Shown piece by piece: positions 1 through 7,181 of a stretch of 27,635 bases of DNA. Below the pieces are notes generated by a model. That model was not told the DNA's origin and did not search any database. It saw nothing but the letters and a program-made list of their open reading frames with translations. Both the position numbers and the translations under genes were made by a program. This stretch comes from JBBCJM01 sp037190175 (lineage in GTDB: Bacteria; Pseudomonadota; Alphaproteobacteria; Rhodobacterales; Rhodobacteraceae), in NCBI GenBank assembly GCA_037190175.1, contig JBBCJM010000248.1, forward strand, positions 1 to 27,635, read 5' to 3'. Each line of letters starts with the position of its first letter. Position 1 is the stretch's first letter.

Positions 1-29
1 CCGCGCCGGCGCGGCGGATCTGACGCGGG

Positions 30-815
30 TCAGGCGCCCGCCGGCACCAGGCCGGCCAGCGGGTCGCGCGCCATCGCCGCCCGTCCGCCCAGCAGCCGCA
101 GCCGGCCCGCGGAATCCTCGGCGATGGCCGAGAAGCTGTCCATCCAGTCGCCGCAATTGGCATAGACCAGCCCGTGGTCCTCGTGCAGCGCCGGCAGGTG
201 GAAATGGCCGCAGATCACCCCGTCCAGCCCCCGCGCCCGGGCCAGCGCCACCAGCCGCCTTTCGTGCCCCCGCCGCGGATACATCGCGGCGTTGAAGCGC
301 GAGAGACCCCATTCGATGGCGCTGCGCCGTTCCGGCCGGTCGGCCCGGGCGGCAAGCCGGCGCAGCCAGCGGTCGGTGCCGCGCAGCCCGGTGTCCAGGT
401 GCGTGCCGAACCGGCGCAGGAGGTTCGAGCGGAACAGCATCGCGTCCGCGCCGTCGCCATGCACCACCAGATAGCGCCGCCCGTCGGCGGCCTCGTGCAC
501 CGCCTCGGCGGCCGCCTCCACCGGCAGCCGGCGCAGGAGCGGCGCGGTATCCGGCGCCGGGTCGTGGTTGCCGCGCACATAGACCAGCCGCGCGCCCTGC
601 CGCGCCCGGGCCGCCAGATGGTCCACCACCGCCTGCTGCGTGGCTGTCCAGAGCGGCACCACCGGATGCCAGATGTCCAGGATGTCGCCCGCCAGCACAT
701 AGGTCCGGGCCCGGTTCCGCCGCAGGAAGCGCAGCACCAGGTCGGCGCGGCAGCCCAGCGCGCCCAGGTGCAGGTCCGACAGGAACAGGCTGCGGTGGCT
801 GTGATGGTCGGACAC
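30..815 (-). CDS. LpxH-like UDP-2,3-diacylglucosamine diphosphatase family metallophosphoesterase
   Basis: 261 aa calcineurin-like phosphoesterase of the LpxH/COG2908 type. Metal-binding motifs appear in the family order: SDLHLG near residue 13, GDILD near 43, GNHD near 82, HGDG near 118 and GHFHLP near 203. E. coli LpxH removes UMP from UDP-2,3-diacylglucosamine in lipid A synthesis. Most alphaproteobacteria use the unrelated LpxI for that step, so here the substrate is uncertain and the protein may act on another nucleotide or lipid diphosphate. The start is a GTG with GGGAG about 7 nt upstream; I found no ATG near the N-terminus. It is divergent from the thiamine-diphosphate enzyme gene and probably ends or continues an operon running off the left edge. 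Family assignment is firm, exact reaction is not. Confidence 0.85.
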   Translation of the reverse strand: MSDHHSHRSLFLSDLHLGALGCRADLVLRFLRRNRARTYVLAGDILDIWHPVVPLWTATQQAVVDHLAARARQGARLVYVRGNHDPAPDTAPLLRRLPVEAAAEAVHEAADGRRYLVVHGDGADAMLFRSNLLRRFGTHLDTGLRGTDRWLRRLAARADRPERRSAIEWGLSRFNAAMYPRRGHERRLVALARARGLDGVICGHFHLPALHEDHGLVYANCGDWMDSFSAIAEDSAGRLRLLGGRAAMARDPLAGLVPAGA

Positions 816-963
816 GTCGCGCTCCCGCTGCCTCGCCTGCCCGAATCAATGCCCGGCTGCTGTGACAGACGTTTGAAGCCGCGCGCCGGTTCCCGGCCGG
901 TGTGCGGGTGGCGTATCCCCGGCCGAGCGGCTAGCCTGCCGGGGTTTGCAGCGGAGGCAGGGC

Positions 964-2634
964 ATGGAAAGGCGCAGCGGGGGTCGGGTGCTGGTGGACC
1001 AGTTGCGGGTCCACAGGGTGGATACCCTCTACTGCGTGCCGGGAGAGAGCTTCCTGGACGTGCTCGATGCCCTCTACGACACGCCCGGCATCCGCACCGT
1101 CACCTGCCGGCAGGAGGGCGGGGCGGCGATGATGGCCGAGGCGCAGGGCAAGCTGACCGGGCGGCCGGGCATCTGCATGGTCACCCGCGGGCCGGGCACC
1201 ACCAACGCCTCCGCCGGGCTGCACGTGGCGATGCAGGACGCCACGCCGATGATCCTCTTCATCGGCCAGGTCGCCCGCGACCAGATCGAGCGCGAGGCGT
1301 TCCAGGAGATCGACTATCGCCGGATGCTGGGGCAGCTGACCAAGTGGACGGCGCAGATCGACGACCCCGCGCGGATCCCCGAATATGTCTCGCGCGCCTT
1401 CCACGTGGCGACCTCGGGCCGGCCGGGGCCGGTGGCGCTGGCCCTGCCCGAGGACATGCTGACCGCAAAGGTCGAGACGCCCGACGCCCGACCCTGGGTG
1501 CGGGTGGAAAGCTGGCCCGGCCCGTCGCAGCTGGCCGCGCTGCGCGAGCGGCTGGCGGGGGCCGCGCGGCCGCTGCTGCTACTGGGCGGGGCGCCGTGGG
1601 ACGAGGGCTCGGTCGAGGCCATCGGGCGGTTCGCGGCCGCCAACCGCCTGCCGGTCGCCACCACCTTCCGCCGCGCCGACCGTTTCGACAACGGCCATCC
1701 CTGCTATGCCGGCGACCTCGGCATCGGGCCGAACCCGCGGCTGGTCGAGCGGGTGCGGCAGGCCGACCTGCTGATCGTCATCGGCTCGCGCCTGTCCGAG
1801 ATGACGACCGGGGGATACGAGCTGATCGGGGTGCCGGTGCCCCGCCAGCGGCTGGTCCACATCCACCCCGATCCGCAGGAGCCGGGCCGGGTCTACCAGC
1901 CCGACCTCGCCATCCCCGCCACCCCGCGCGAGGCGGCGCGGGCGCTGGCCGACCTGCCCCCGGTTGCCGATCCGGCGTGGAGCGGCAGCGCCGCAGCCGC
2001 CCATGCCGAGTATCTGGCCTGGCTGGAGCCCGCGCCCAACCCCGGCCCGGTGCAGATGGGCGAGATCCTCCGCTGGCTGGAGCGGGAACTGCCCGCCGAG
2101 ACGATCTATGCCAACGGCGCGGGGAACTTCGCCGGCTGGGTGCACCGCTTCCACCAGTACCGCGGCTTCGGCACCCAGCTGGCGCCGACCTCGGGCTCGA
2201 TGGGCTACGGCTTTCCCGCCGCCATCGCAGCCGCCATCGCCCGGCCCGACCGGCTGGCGGTCTGCTTCGCCGGCGACGGGGATTTCCTGATGACCGGGCA
2301 GGAGATGGCCACCGCCGTGCAGCAGGGGGTCAGGCTGGTGGTGATCGTGGTCAACAACGGCATCTACGGCACGATCCGGATGCATCAGGAAAGCCAGTAT
2401 CCCGGCCGGGTGATGGCGACCGACCTGACGAACCCCGATTTCGTGGCCTATGCCCGGGCCTTCGGCGCCTTCGGGGTGCTGGTGGAGCGGACCGAGGACT
2501 TCGCCCCCGCCTTCGCCGCCGCCCGCGCCCATGACGGCCCGGCGCTGATCGAGCTGCGGCTGGACGCGGAGGCGATCAGCCCTCGCGCCACCCTGACCGG
2601 GCTGCGGGAGAAGGCGCTGAAGCAGCGGGATTGA
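964..2634 (+). CDS. Thiamine-diphosphate enzyme, acetolactate synthase large-subunit-like
   Basis: 556 aa from the ATG at 964, chosen because GGAGG lies 6 nt upstream; an in-frame TTG 18 nt earlier lacks such a site. The three-domain layout of the acetolactate synthase/pyruvate oxidase family is visible: an N-terminal pyrimidine-binding domain with catalytic-type Glu at about residue 51 (CRQEGGAAMMAEAQG), followed by TRGPGTTNASAGL; a central domain; and a C-terminal pyrophosphate-binding domain with GDGDFLM near 438 and VVNNGIYG after it. No small regulatory subunit gene (ilvH) adjoins it, so it is more likely a paralogue than the biosynthetic IlvB. The substrate cannot be told from sequence; other 2-oxo acid decarboxylase or carboligase roles are possible. 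Its stop lies 1 nt from the stop of the convergent polyprenyl synthase gene. Confidence 0.85.
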   Translation: MERRSGGRVLVDQLRVHRVDTLYCVPGESFLDVLDALYDTPGIRTVTCRQEGGAAMMAEAQGKLTGRPGICMVTRGPGTTNASAGLHVAMQDATPMILFIGQVARDQIEREAFQEIDYRRMLGQLTKWTAQIDDPARIPEYVSRAFHVATSGRPGPVALALPEDMLTAKVETPDARPWVRVESWPGPSQLAALRERLAGAARPLLLLGGAPWDEGSVEAIGRFAAANRLPVATTFRRADRFDNGHPCYAGDLGIGPNPRLVERVRQADLLIVIGSRLSEMTTGGYELIGVPVPRQRLVHIHPDPQEPGRVYQPDLAIPATPREAARALADLPPVADPAWSGSAAAAHAEYLAWLEPAPNPGPVQMGEILRWLERELPAETIYANGAGNFAGWVHRFHQYRGFGTQLAPTSGSMGYGFPAAIAAAIARPDRLAVCFAGDGDFLMTGQEMATAVQQGVRLVVIVVNNGIYGTIRMHQESQYPGRVMATDLTNPDFVAYARAFGAFGVLVERTEDFAPAFAAARAHDGPALIELRLDAEAISPRATLTGLREKALKQRD

Positions 2635-2635
2635 G

Positions 2636-3646
2636 CTACGCCAGCCGGGCCACCACGTAGTCGGCCAGATCCTCCAGCATCGCCCGCAGGGGCGCCTCGG
2701 GCAGCGGGGCCAGCGCCTCGCGCGCCCTGACCGACCAGGCCAGCGCATCCTCCCGCGCCGCGGCCAGCGCGCCGTGGCGGGCCATCAGCGCCAGCGCCTG
2801 TTCCAGGTCGCCCTCGCGCTGGTCGCCCTTCTCGATCACCCGGGTCCAGAAGGCGAGCTCGGCCCCATCCGCCGCCGCCACCGCCTTGATCACCGGCAAG
2901 GTCACCTTGCGCTCGCGGAAGTCGTCGCCGGTGTTCTTGCCGATGGCCGCGGCCGAGCCGCCGTAGTCCAGCAGGTCGTCGGCGATCTGGAAGGCGATGC
3001 CCAGCGCGTCGCCATAGTCGCGCAGGCCCGCGACCTGCGCCTCGCTCCCCCCGGCGATCACGCCGCCCACCTCGCAGGCCGCGGCGAAGAGCGCCGCGGT
3101 CTTGCCGCGGATCACCTGCAGGTAGACCGCTTCGTCGGTGGCCAGGTTCTGCGCCGCGGTCCGTTGCAGCACCTCGCCCGCGGCGATGGTGGCCGAGGCG
3201 TCGGCCAGGATGTCCAGCACCCGCAGGCTGCCGGTCTCGATCATCAGCTGGAAGCTGCGGGCGAAGAGATAGTCCCCCACCAGCACCGAGGACTTGTTGT
3301 CCCAGAGCAGGTTGGCGGTGGGCCGCCCGCGGCGGCGGGTGCTTTCGTCCACCACGTCGTCGTGCAGAAGCGTGGCGGTATGGATGAACTCCACCGTCGC
3401 CGCCAGCCGCACGTGGTGGTCGCCGGCGTAGCCCAGCAGCCGGGCCGCGGCCAGCGTCAGCATCGGGCGCAGCCTTTTGCCCCCGGCCTCGACCAGATGG
3501 GCGGTGACCTCGGGGATGCGGGGGGCGTGGCGGCTGGCCATCCGGTCGCGGATCAGCGCGTTCACCGCCGCCATGTCCTCGGCCAGATGCGCCGCCAGCC
3601 GGTCATGCGGCCCTGCCGCCTGCGCTGCCGTCCGATCCAGCCCCAT
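2636..3646 (-). CDS. Polyprenyl (probably decaprenyl) diphosphate synthase
   Basis: 336 aa trans-isoprenyl diphosphate synthase. It elongates allylic diphosphates with IPP to make the ubiquinone side chain; the ubiquinone-10 length is inferred from alphaproteobacterial relatives. The first aspartate-rich motif DDVVD is at residues 96-100, followed by the R-R-x-R-P stretch, and the second, DDLLD, is at 223-227. GGKRLRP near 55-61 is the IPP-binding signature, and GKNTGDDFRERKVTLP follows the second motif. I chose the ATG at 3646 because GGGGGTG lies just upstream; a GTG 24 nt earlier at 3670 is in frame but has no good ribosome site. It is convergent with the thiamine-diphosphate enzyme gene (1 nt between stops) and divergent from the DUF2007 gene. 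Confidence 0.92.
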   Translation of the reverse strand: MGLDRTAAQAAGPHDRLAAHLAEDMAAVNALIRDRMASRHAPRIPEVTAHLVEAGGKRLRPMLTLAAARLLGYAGDHHVRLAATVEFIHTATLLHDDVVDESTRRRGRPTANLLWDNKSSVLVGDYLFARSFQLMIETGSLRVLDILADASATIAAGEVLQRTAAQNLATDEAVYLQVIRGKTAALFAAACEVGGVIAGGSEAQVAGLRDYGDALGIAFQIADDLLDYGGSAAAIGKNTGDDFRERKVTLPVIKAVAAADGAELAFWTRVIEKGDQREGDLEQALALMARHGALAAAREDALAWSVRAREALAPLPEAPLRAMLEDLADYVVARLA

Positions 3647-3698
3647 CGTCACCCCCGTTTCGCTCGACACCCGGTCATTCCCCGCCTATCTCCATGGC

Positions 3699-3914
3699 AT
3701 GAAAGAGCTGTTGCGCACAACCGATCCCACCGTCATCGCCTGGGCCACGGCGCTGCTGGAAGGCGAGGGAATAGACTGTTTCCCGCTGGACACCCACATG
3801 AGCGTGCTGGAGGGCTCGATCGGCGTGCTGCCGCGCCGGCTGATGGTGCGGGCGGAGGACCACGCCGACGCGCTGGCGGTGCTGGCCGACAACGGGATCC
3901 CCACCGGCCGATGA
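3699..3914 (+). CDS. DUF2007 family small protein
   Basis: 71 aa protein that fits DUF2007 (putative prokaryotic signal-transducing protein). The family pattern is visible: an N-terminal MKELLRTTDP, a helix WATALLEGEGI, then residues LEGSIGVLPRRLMV and a C-terminal AEDHADAL helix. Molecular function is not established for the family. No Shine-Dalgarno sequence precedes the ATG, so translation may be leaderless or inefficient. Its TGA overlaps the ATG of the methyltransferase gene by 4 nt (ATGA), pointing to translational coupling and a two-gene operon. The divergent neighbour is the polyprenyl synthase, an arrangement I recognise from other Rhodobacteraceae. Confidence 0.85.
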   Translation: MKELLRTTDPTVIAWATALLEGEGIDCFPLDTHMSVLEGSIGVLPRRLMVRAEDHADALAVLADNGIPTGR

Positions 3915-4678
3915 CCCCGCCCGACCATCCGGGACCGCTGACCGACGACAGCCTCTTGGGCGGGCGGGTGCGGATCTGGCAGCCGGCACAGGGGTTCCGG
4001 GCGGGCAGCGACGCGGTGCTGCTGGCCGCCGCCTGTCCGGCGCGCCCGGGCGAGGCGGCGCTGGATCTGGGCTGCGGGGTGGGCTCGGCGGCGCTGTGCC
4101 TGGCGGCGCGGGTGCCGGGGCTGCGGCTGGCGGGGCTGGAGGTGCAGGCGGACTATGCCGCGCTGGCCCGGGCCAATGCGGCGAGGAACGGGGTGGCGAT
4201 GGAGGTGGTCAGCGGAGACATCGCGACCATGCCGGCCGAGCTGCGGCGCGGCTTCGACCAGGTGATCGCCAATCCGCCCTACTATCCCCCCGGCGCCGGC
4301 ACCCCGGCCACCGATGCGGGCCGCGAGACCGCGCTGCGCGAGGCGCTGCCGCTGGCCGGCTGGGTCGATGCCGCCACCCGCCGGCTGCGGCCCGGCGGCT
4401 GGCTGACGCTGATCCTGGGCACCGACCGGCTGCCCGCCGCGCTGGCCGCGCTCGACGCCCGCATGGGCTCGCTCGCCGTCCTGCCGCTGGCGCCGAGGGC
4501 CGACCGGCCGGCGCTGCGCGTGATCCTGCGGGCGCGCAAGGGCGGGCGAGCGGCCTTCCGCCTGCTGGCGCCGCTGATCCTGCACGCGGGCGACCGGCAT
4601 CCCGGCGACCTGGCGCATGACAGCGAGGAAGCGCGCGCGATCCTGTGGCAGGGGGCAGCCATCCGCCGCTTCGATTGA
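3911..4678 (+). CDS. TrmN6/YfiC-type tRNA1(Val) N6-adenine methyltransferase family protein
   Basis: 255 aa class I SAM-dependent methyltransferase of the COG4123 type. The SAM-binding motif I is LDLGCGVGSAALCL near residue 53, and motif IV is NPPYYPPG near 122, the NPPY signature of N6-adenine methyltransferases acting on nucleic acid. The N-terminal FRAGSDAVLLAA segment is typical of this family. In E. coli, TrmN6 methylates A37 of tRNA1(Val); the tRNA target here is inferred. The start is set by a 4-nt ATGA overlap with the DUF2007 stop. The stop lies about 90 nt before the DUF465 gene, which has its own candidate promoter. Confidence 0.85.
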   Translation: MTPPDHPGPLTDDSLLGGRVRIWQPAQGFRAGSDAVLLAAACPARPGEAALDLGCGVGSAALCLAARVPGLRLAGLEVQADYAALARANAARNGVAMEVVSGDIATMPAELRRGFDQVIANPPYYPPGAGTPATDAGRETALREALPLAGWVDAATRRLRPGGWLTLILGTDRLPAALAALDARMGSLAVLPLAPRADRPALRVILRARKGGRAAFRLLAPLILHAGDRHPGDLAHDSEEARAILWQGAAIRRFD

Positions 4679-4701
4679 ATGCGGCATAACGCCCGCATGG
4701 T

Positions 4702-4730
4702 TTGGCGTGACACGACTCGGGGCTTATGTT
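4702..4730 (+). promoter_or_regulatory. Candidate sigma70-type promoter of the DUF465 gene
   Basis: A TTGGCG hexamer at 4702-4707 and a TATGTT hexamer at 4725-4730 are separated by exactly 17 nt. Each matches its consensus at 4 of 6 positions. The predicted start of transcription near 4737 would give a leader of about 33 nt containing the AGGAGG at 4758-4763. Only a sequence match supports it. Confidence 0.35.
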
Positions 4731-4769
4731 CCACTTGTGGCACGACCAACCACCATCAGGAGGACAGGC

Positions 4770-4937
4770 ATGACGATGGCTTCGCATCTTCAGGAACTGC
4801 GTCGCAAGCACGAGCACCTTTCGGCCATGGTGGAAGAGGAGCAGAAACTGCCCGGCGCCGACACCCTGAAGATCGCCGAGATGAAGAAGCAGAAGCTGAA
4901 ACTGAAGGAAGAGATCACGCGCCTTTCGGCGCATTAG
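4770..4937 (+). CDS. YdcH/DUF465 family small coiled-coil protein
   Basis: 55 aa protein of the DUF465 (YdcH) family. It is almost entirely charged helix: HLQELRRKHEHLSAMVEEEQ, then the family hinge around LPGADTLKIAEMKKQKLKLK, ending EEITRLSAH. This reads as a short antiparallel coiled coil. Function is unknown. The ATG at 4770 has a perfect AGGAGG 6 nt upstream, which decides it over the in-frame ATG at 4776. Its 3' end overlaps the 3' end of the convergent DMT transporter gene (stop at 4915-4917) by 23 nt. Confidence 0.9.
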   Translation: MTMASHLQELRRKHEHLSAMVEEEQKLPGADTLKIAEMKKQKLKLKEEITRLSAH

Positions 4938-5787
4938 ACGCCCTGCCCGCGCGGGCGGCCAGCGCAGCGCCGCCCGCAATCAGCCCGGCCGCCAGGGCGA
5001 GCCACGGGGTGGGCTCCGCCCGACCGGCCAGCACCAGCGCAAGGGTGGACAGCAGCGGCGCGGCATAGGAGGCGACGCCCAGCAGTTGGATGTCGCCTTT
5101 CTTCATGCCCAGGTCCCAGGTGAAGAACGCCAGCCCCACCGGACCCAGCCCCAGCGCCAGCACCGCGGCCCAGCCCGTGGCCCCCTGCGGCCAGGCCGGC
5201 GTCTCCAGCGCCAGATGCACAAGGGCCGAGAGCACCGCGGTCGCCACGCAGAACACCGCCACGCTTTCCGTGGGCACCGCGCCCAGCCGGCGCGAGATCA
5301 CCGAATAGCCCGCCCAGGTCAGCGCGCAGAGGAAGGCGAGGCCCAGGCCCGGCAGCGCGGCGGCCGACAGCCCTCCGCCCACGATCAGCGCGGCACCCGC
5401 GAAGGCCAGCGCAGCCCCGGCCAGATGCGGCCAACGCAGCCGCTCGCCCGGCAGCAGGCCCGAGAACAGCACCAGGAACAGCGGCCAGAGATAGGCGATC
5501 AGGCTCGCCTGGGCCGGCGGGGCCAGCCGCAGCGCCGAGAAATAGAAGGCATGATAGCCGAAGAGCCCCAGGGTGCCGAAGGCATAGACGCGGCCGGGGA
5601 TGCGGGCCAGCACGCCGAACCCCGCCCCCGCCGCCACCCAGACCAGCCCCACCGCGCCGCCCACCGCGAAGGTCAGCGCGTTCAGCAGGAAGGGCGGCAC
5701 CGGCGCGGTGGCCACGGTGAACAGCGCCAGTAGCGCCCACAAGAGCACGGCGGAAAATCCGGTCAGGGTGGCGCGGGCACGGGTCAA
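4915..5787 (-). CDS. EamA/DMT-superfamily transporter (YddG-like exporter)
   Basis: 290 aa, almost wholly hydrophobic, with about ten membrane segments in two EamA-type halves. The first half contains NALTFAVGG and RLAPPAQASLIAYLWPLFLVL (given here only as a landmark), the second contains WAGYSVISRRLG and GDIQLLGVASYAAPLLSTL, a stretch typical of YddG-like amino acid or metabolite exporters. Substrate unknown. No ATG fits the N-terminus; a TTG at 5787 follows the sulfotransferase stop by 8 nt with GAGG upstream, so it is probably the last gene of the glycan operon. Its 3' end overlaps the convergent DUF465 gene by 23 nt. Confidence 0.82.
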   Translation of the reverse strand: MTRARATLTGFSAVLLWALLALFTVATAPVPPFLLNALTFAVGGAVGLVWVAAGAGFGVLARIPGRVYAFGTLGLFGYHAFYFSALRLAPPAQASLIAYLWPLFLVLFSGLLPGERLRWPHLAGAALAFAGAALIVGGGLSAAALPGLGLAFLCALTWAGYSVISRRLGAVPTESVAVFCVATAVLSALVHLALETPAWPQGATGWAAVLALGLGPVGLAFFTWDLGMKKGDIQLLGVASYAAPLLSTLALVLAGRAEPTPWLALAAGLIAGGAALAARAGRASNAPKGA

Positions 5788-5795
5788 GGGCGGCC

Positions 5796-7175
5796 TCAGG
5801 CCCCGGCGAAGCCGAAGGCGGCATAGTCGCGCGCATAGGCGTCGCGCGCCGCGGCCTCGAGCTCGGCCGAGCGGACCAGCGGGGGATGGCCCGTCCCGGG
5901 CTCCTCCGGCAGGGGCGGGCAGGCGACCCCGGTCTCGGCGGCCAGGAAGCCCAGCCCCTGCGCCAGCCGGTCCTCGCGCAGGATGGCGTCCGGCCCTTGG
6001 AACTGCGCGAAACCCTGGATCATCGCGCTTTGCGTGGCGACATGGGCGTCGACCCGCGCCGCGGTCTGGCCCGAGAGGTTCAGCCTGGCGAAGCGCAGGA
6101 AGGCCAGGAAGGCCGCGGCGTGGTCCGGGGCCGGCAGGGGCGTGCCCTTGGGCGGCAGGTCCACCCCCATGGTGCGCTGGAACACCGCCCGCACCTCGGG
6201 GATCGCGCCGGTCAGGATGCGGTCGCAGAAGGCGACATGCGCGCGCAGCAGCGGATCGCGCACCACGGTGAAGCTGCGGAAGCCCGGATGCCCGCGCATC
6301 CACTGGCGCAGGGTCTTCTGCATGAACTCGCCCTGCACGGGGCCGAGGCCGGCCAGCCAGCCCGCCACCCGCGCCTCGGGCCCGCCGCGCACGGGCATGT
6401 AGAGCATCGGCCCCGCGGCGAGGAAGGAGGGGACCGAGGCGGCCCGCCGCGGCTCGAACACCGGGGTGCGGCCCAGCCCGAACCAGTCCTGCGCCGCCAG
6501 CGCCGCCTGCATCGCGGCCGGGTTTTCCACCTTGTCGGCGATCTCCTCGGGGTTCTGCTTCTTCAGCGTGGCATCCAGCGCCTCCAGCCGCCCCGGCAGG
6601 CCCAGGAAGGCGGCCAGCCCGTTGATCACGGCCAGGTCCTGGATATCCTCGTAGTCCAGATAGAACGCGGTCTGCCCGGTGGATTGCAGCGCGTGCAGGA
6701 TGCGGCGGTGGAAGCCCTGCAACTCGGCCACGAACCCGGCGAACTCGGCGGCGTCGAAGCGGGCGCGGGCGGTCTTCAGCCGCTTGGCGTTGGTCAGCTT
6801 CCACTGGCCGGTGGCCTGCGCGATCTTCCAGCTGACATAGCTGTCCAGCGGGTTGCGGGTCAGCACGATCTTGGCGCGCCGGCGGTCCTGCATCACCGGG
6901 TCGAACACCCGCGGATCGTGGTCGTGGAAATAGCGGAAGCCGGCCAGCCCCTGCGTATGGTCGCGCAGCGCCGACAGCATCCGGGCGGGGTCGGCGTCGC
7001 GGACGGCGAGCGAGACCCCGAACAGCTCGGTCTGGTTCAGCTTGCCGATGAAATGCGGGTTGAAGACCTCGCCGTGGCAGGCCAGCCCGCCCAGGGCATT
7101 CAGGTTCGCCTCCAGGAAGTTCGAGCCCGTGCGCATGGCGGCGAGCATGACGAATGTGTCGAAGGGACGGGCCAT
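5796..7175 (-). CDS. NodH-type two-lobed sulfotransferase
   Basis: 459 aa sulfotransferase of the type often annotated as nodulation protein NodH in roseobacters. It would move sulfate from PAPS to a carbohydrate or lipid. The 5'-phosphosulfate loop is AAMRTGSNFLE (residues 12-22) and the 3'-phosphate site is TRNPLDSYVSWK (106-117). A second half begins near residue 235 and contains SFTVVRDPLLRAHVAF (301-316), which resembles another 3'-phosphate site, but I see no matching 5' loop, so this lobe may be structural or degenerate. No signal peptide or membrane segment: it should act in the cytoplasm. The ATG lies 6 nt after the branching-glycosyltransferase stop. Acceptor unknown; a surface glycan is inferred from neighbours. 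Confidence 0.85.
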   Translation of the reverse strand: MARPFDTFVMLAAMRTGSNFLEANLNALGGLACHGEVFNPHFIGKLNQTELFGVSLAVRDADPARMLSALRDHTQGLAGFRYFHDHDPRVFDPVMQDRRRAKIVLTRNPLDSYVSWKIAQATGQWKLTNAKRLKTARARFDAAEFAGFVAELQGFHRRILHALQSTGQTAFYLDYEDIQDLAVINGLAAFLGLPGRLEALDATLKKQNPEEIADKVENPAAMQAALAAQDWFGLGRTPVFEPRRAASVPSFLAAGPMLYMPVRGGPEARVAGWLAGLGPVQGEFMQKTLRQWMRGHPGFRSFTVVRDPLLRAHVAFCDRILTGAIPEVRAVFQRTMGVDLPPKGTPLPAPDHAAAFLAFLRFARLNLSGQTAARVDAHVATQSAMIQGFAQFQGPDAILREDRLAQGLGFLAAETGVACPPLPEEPGTGHPPLVRSAELEAAARDAYARDYAAFGFAGA

Positions 7176-7181
7176 CGGGGC

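Noticed and set aside
174..2534. Plus-strand open frame running across the LpxH-like gene and the thiamine-diphosphate enzyme
   Set aside because: It is out of frame with both supported genes and has no recognisable fold.
4679..4698. ATGCGG/CCGCAT inverted repeat after the methyltransferase gene as a terminator
   Set aside because: Only a 6-bp stem with an 8-nt loop and no T-run.
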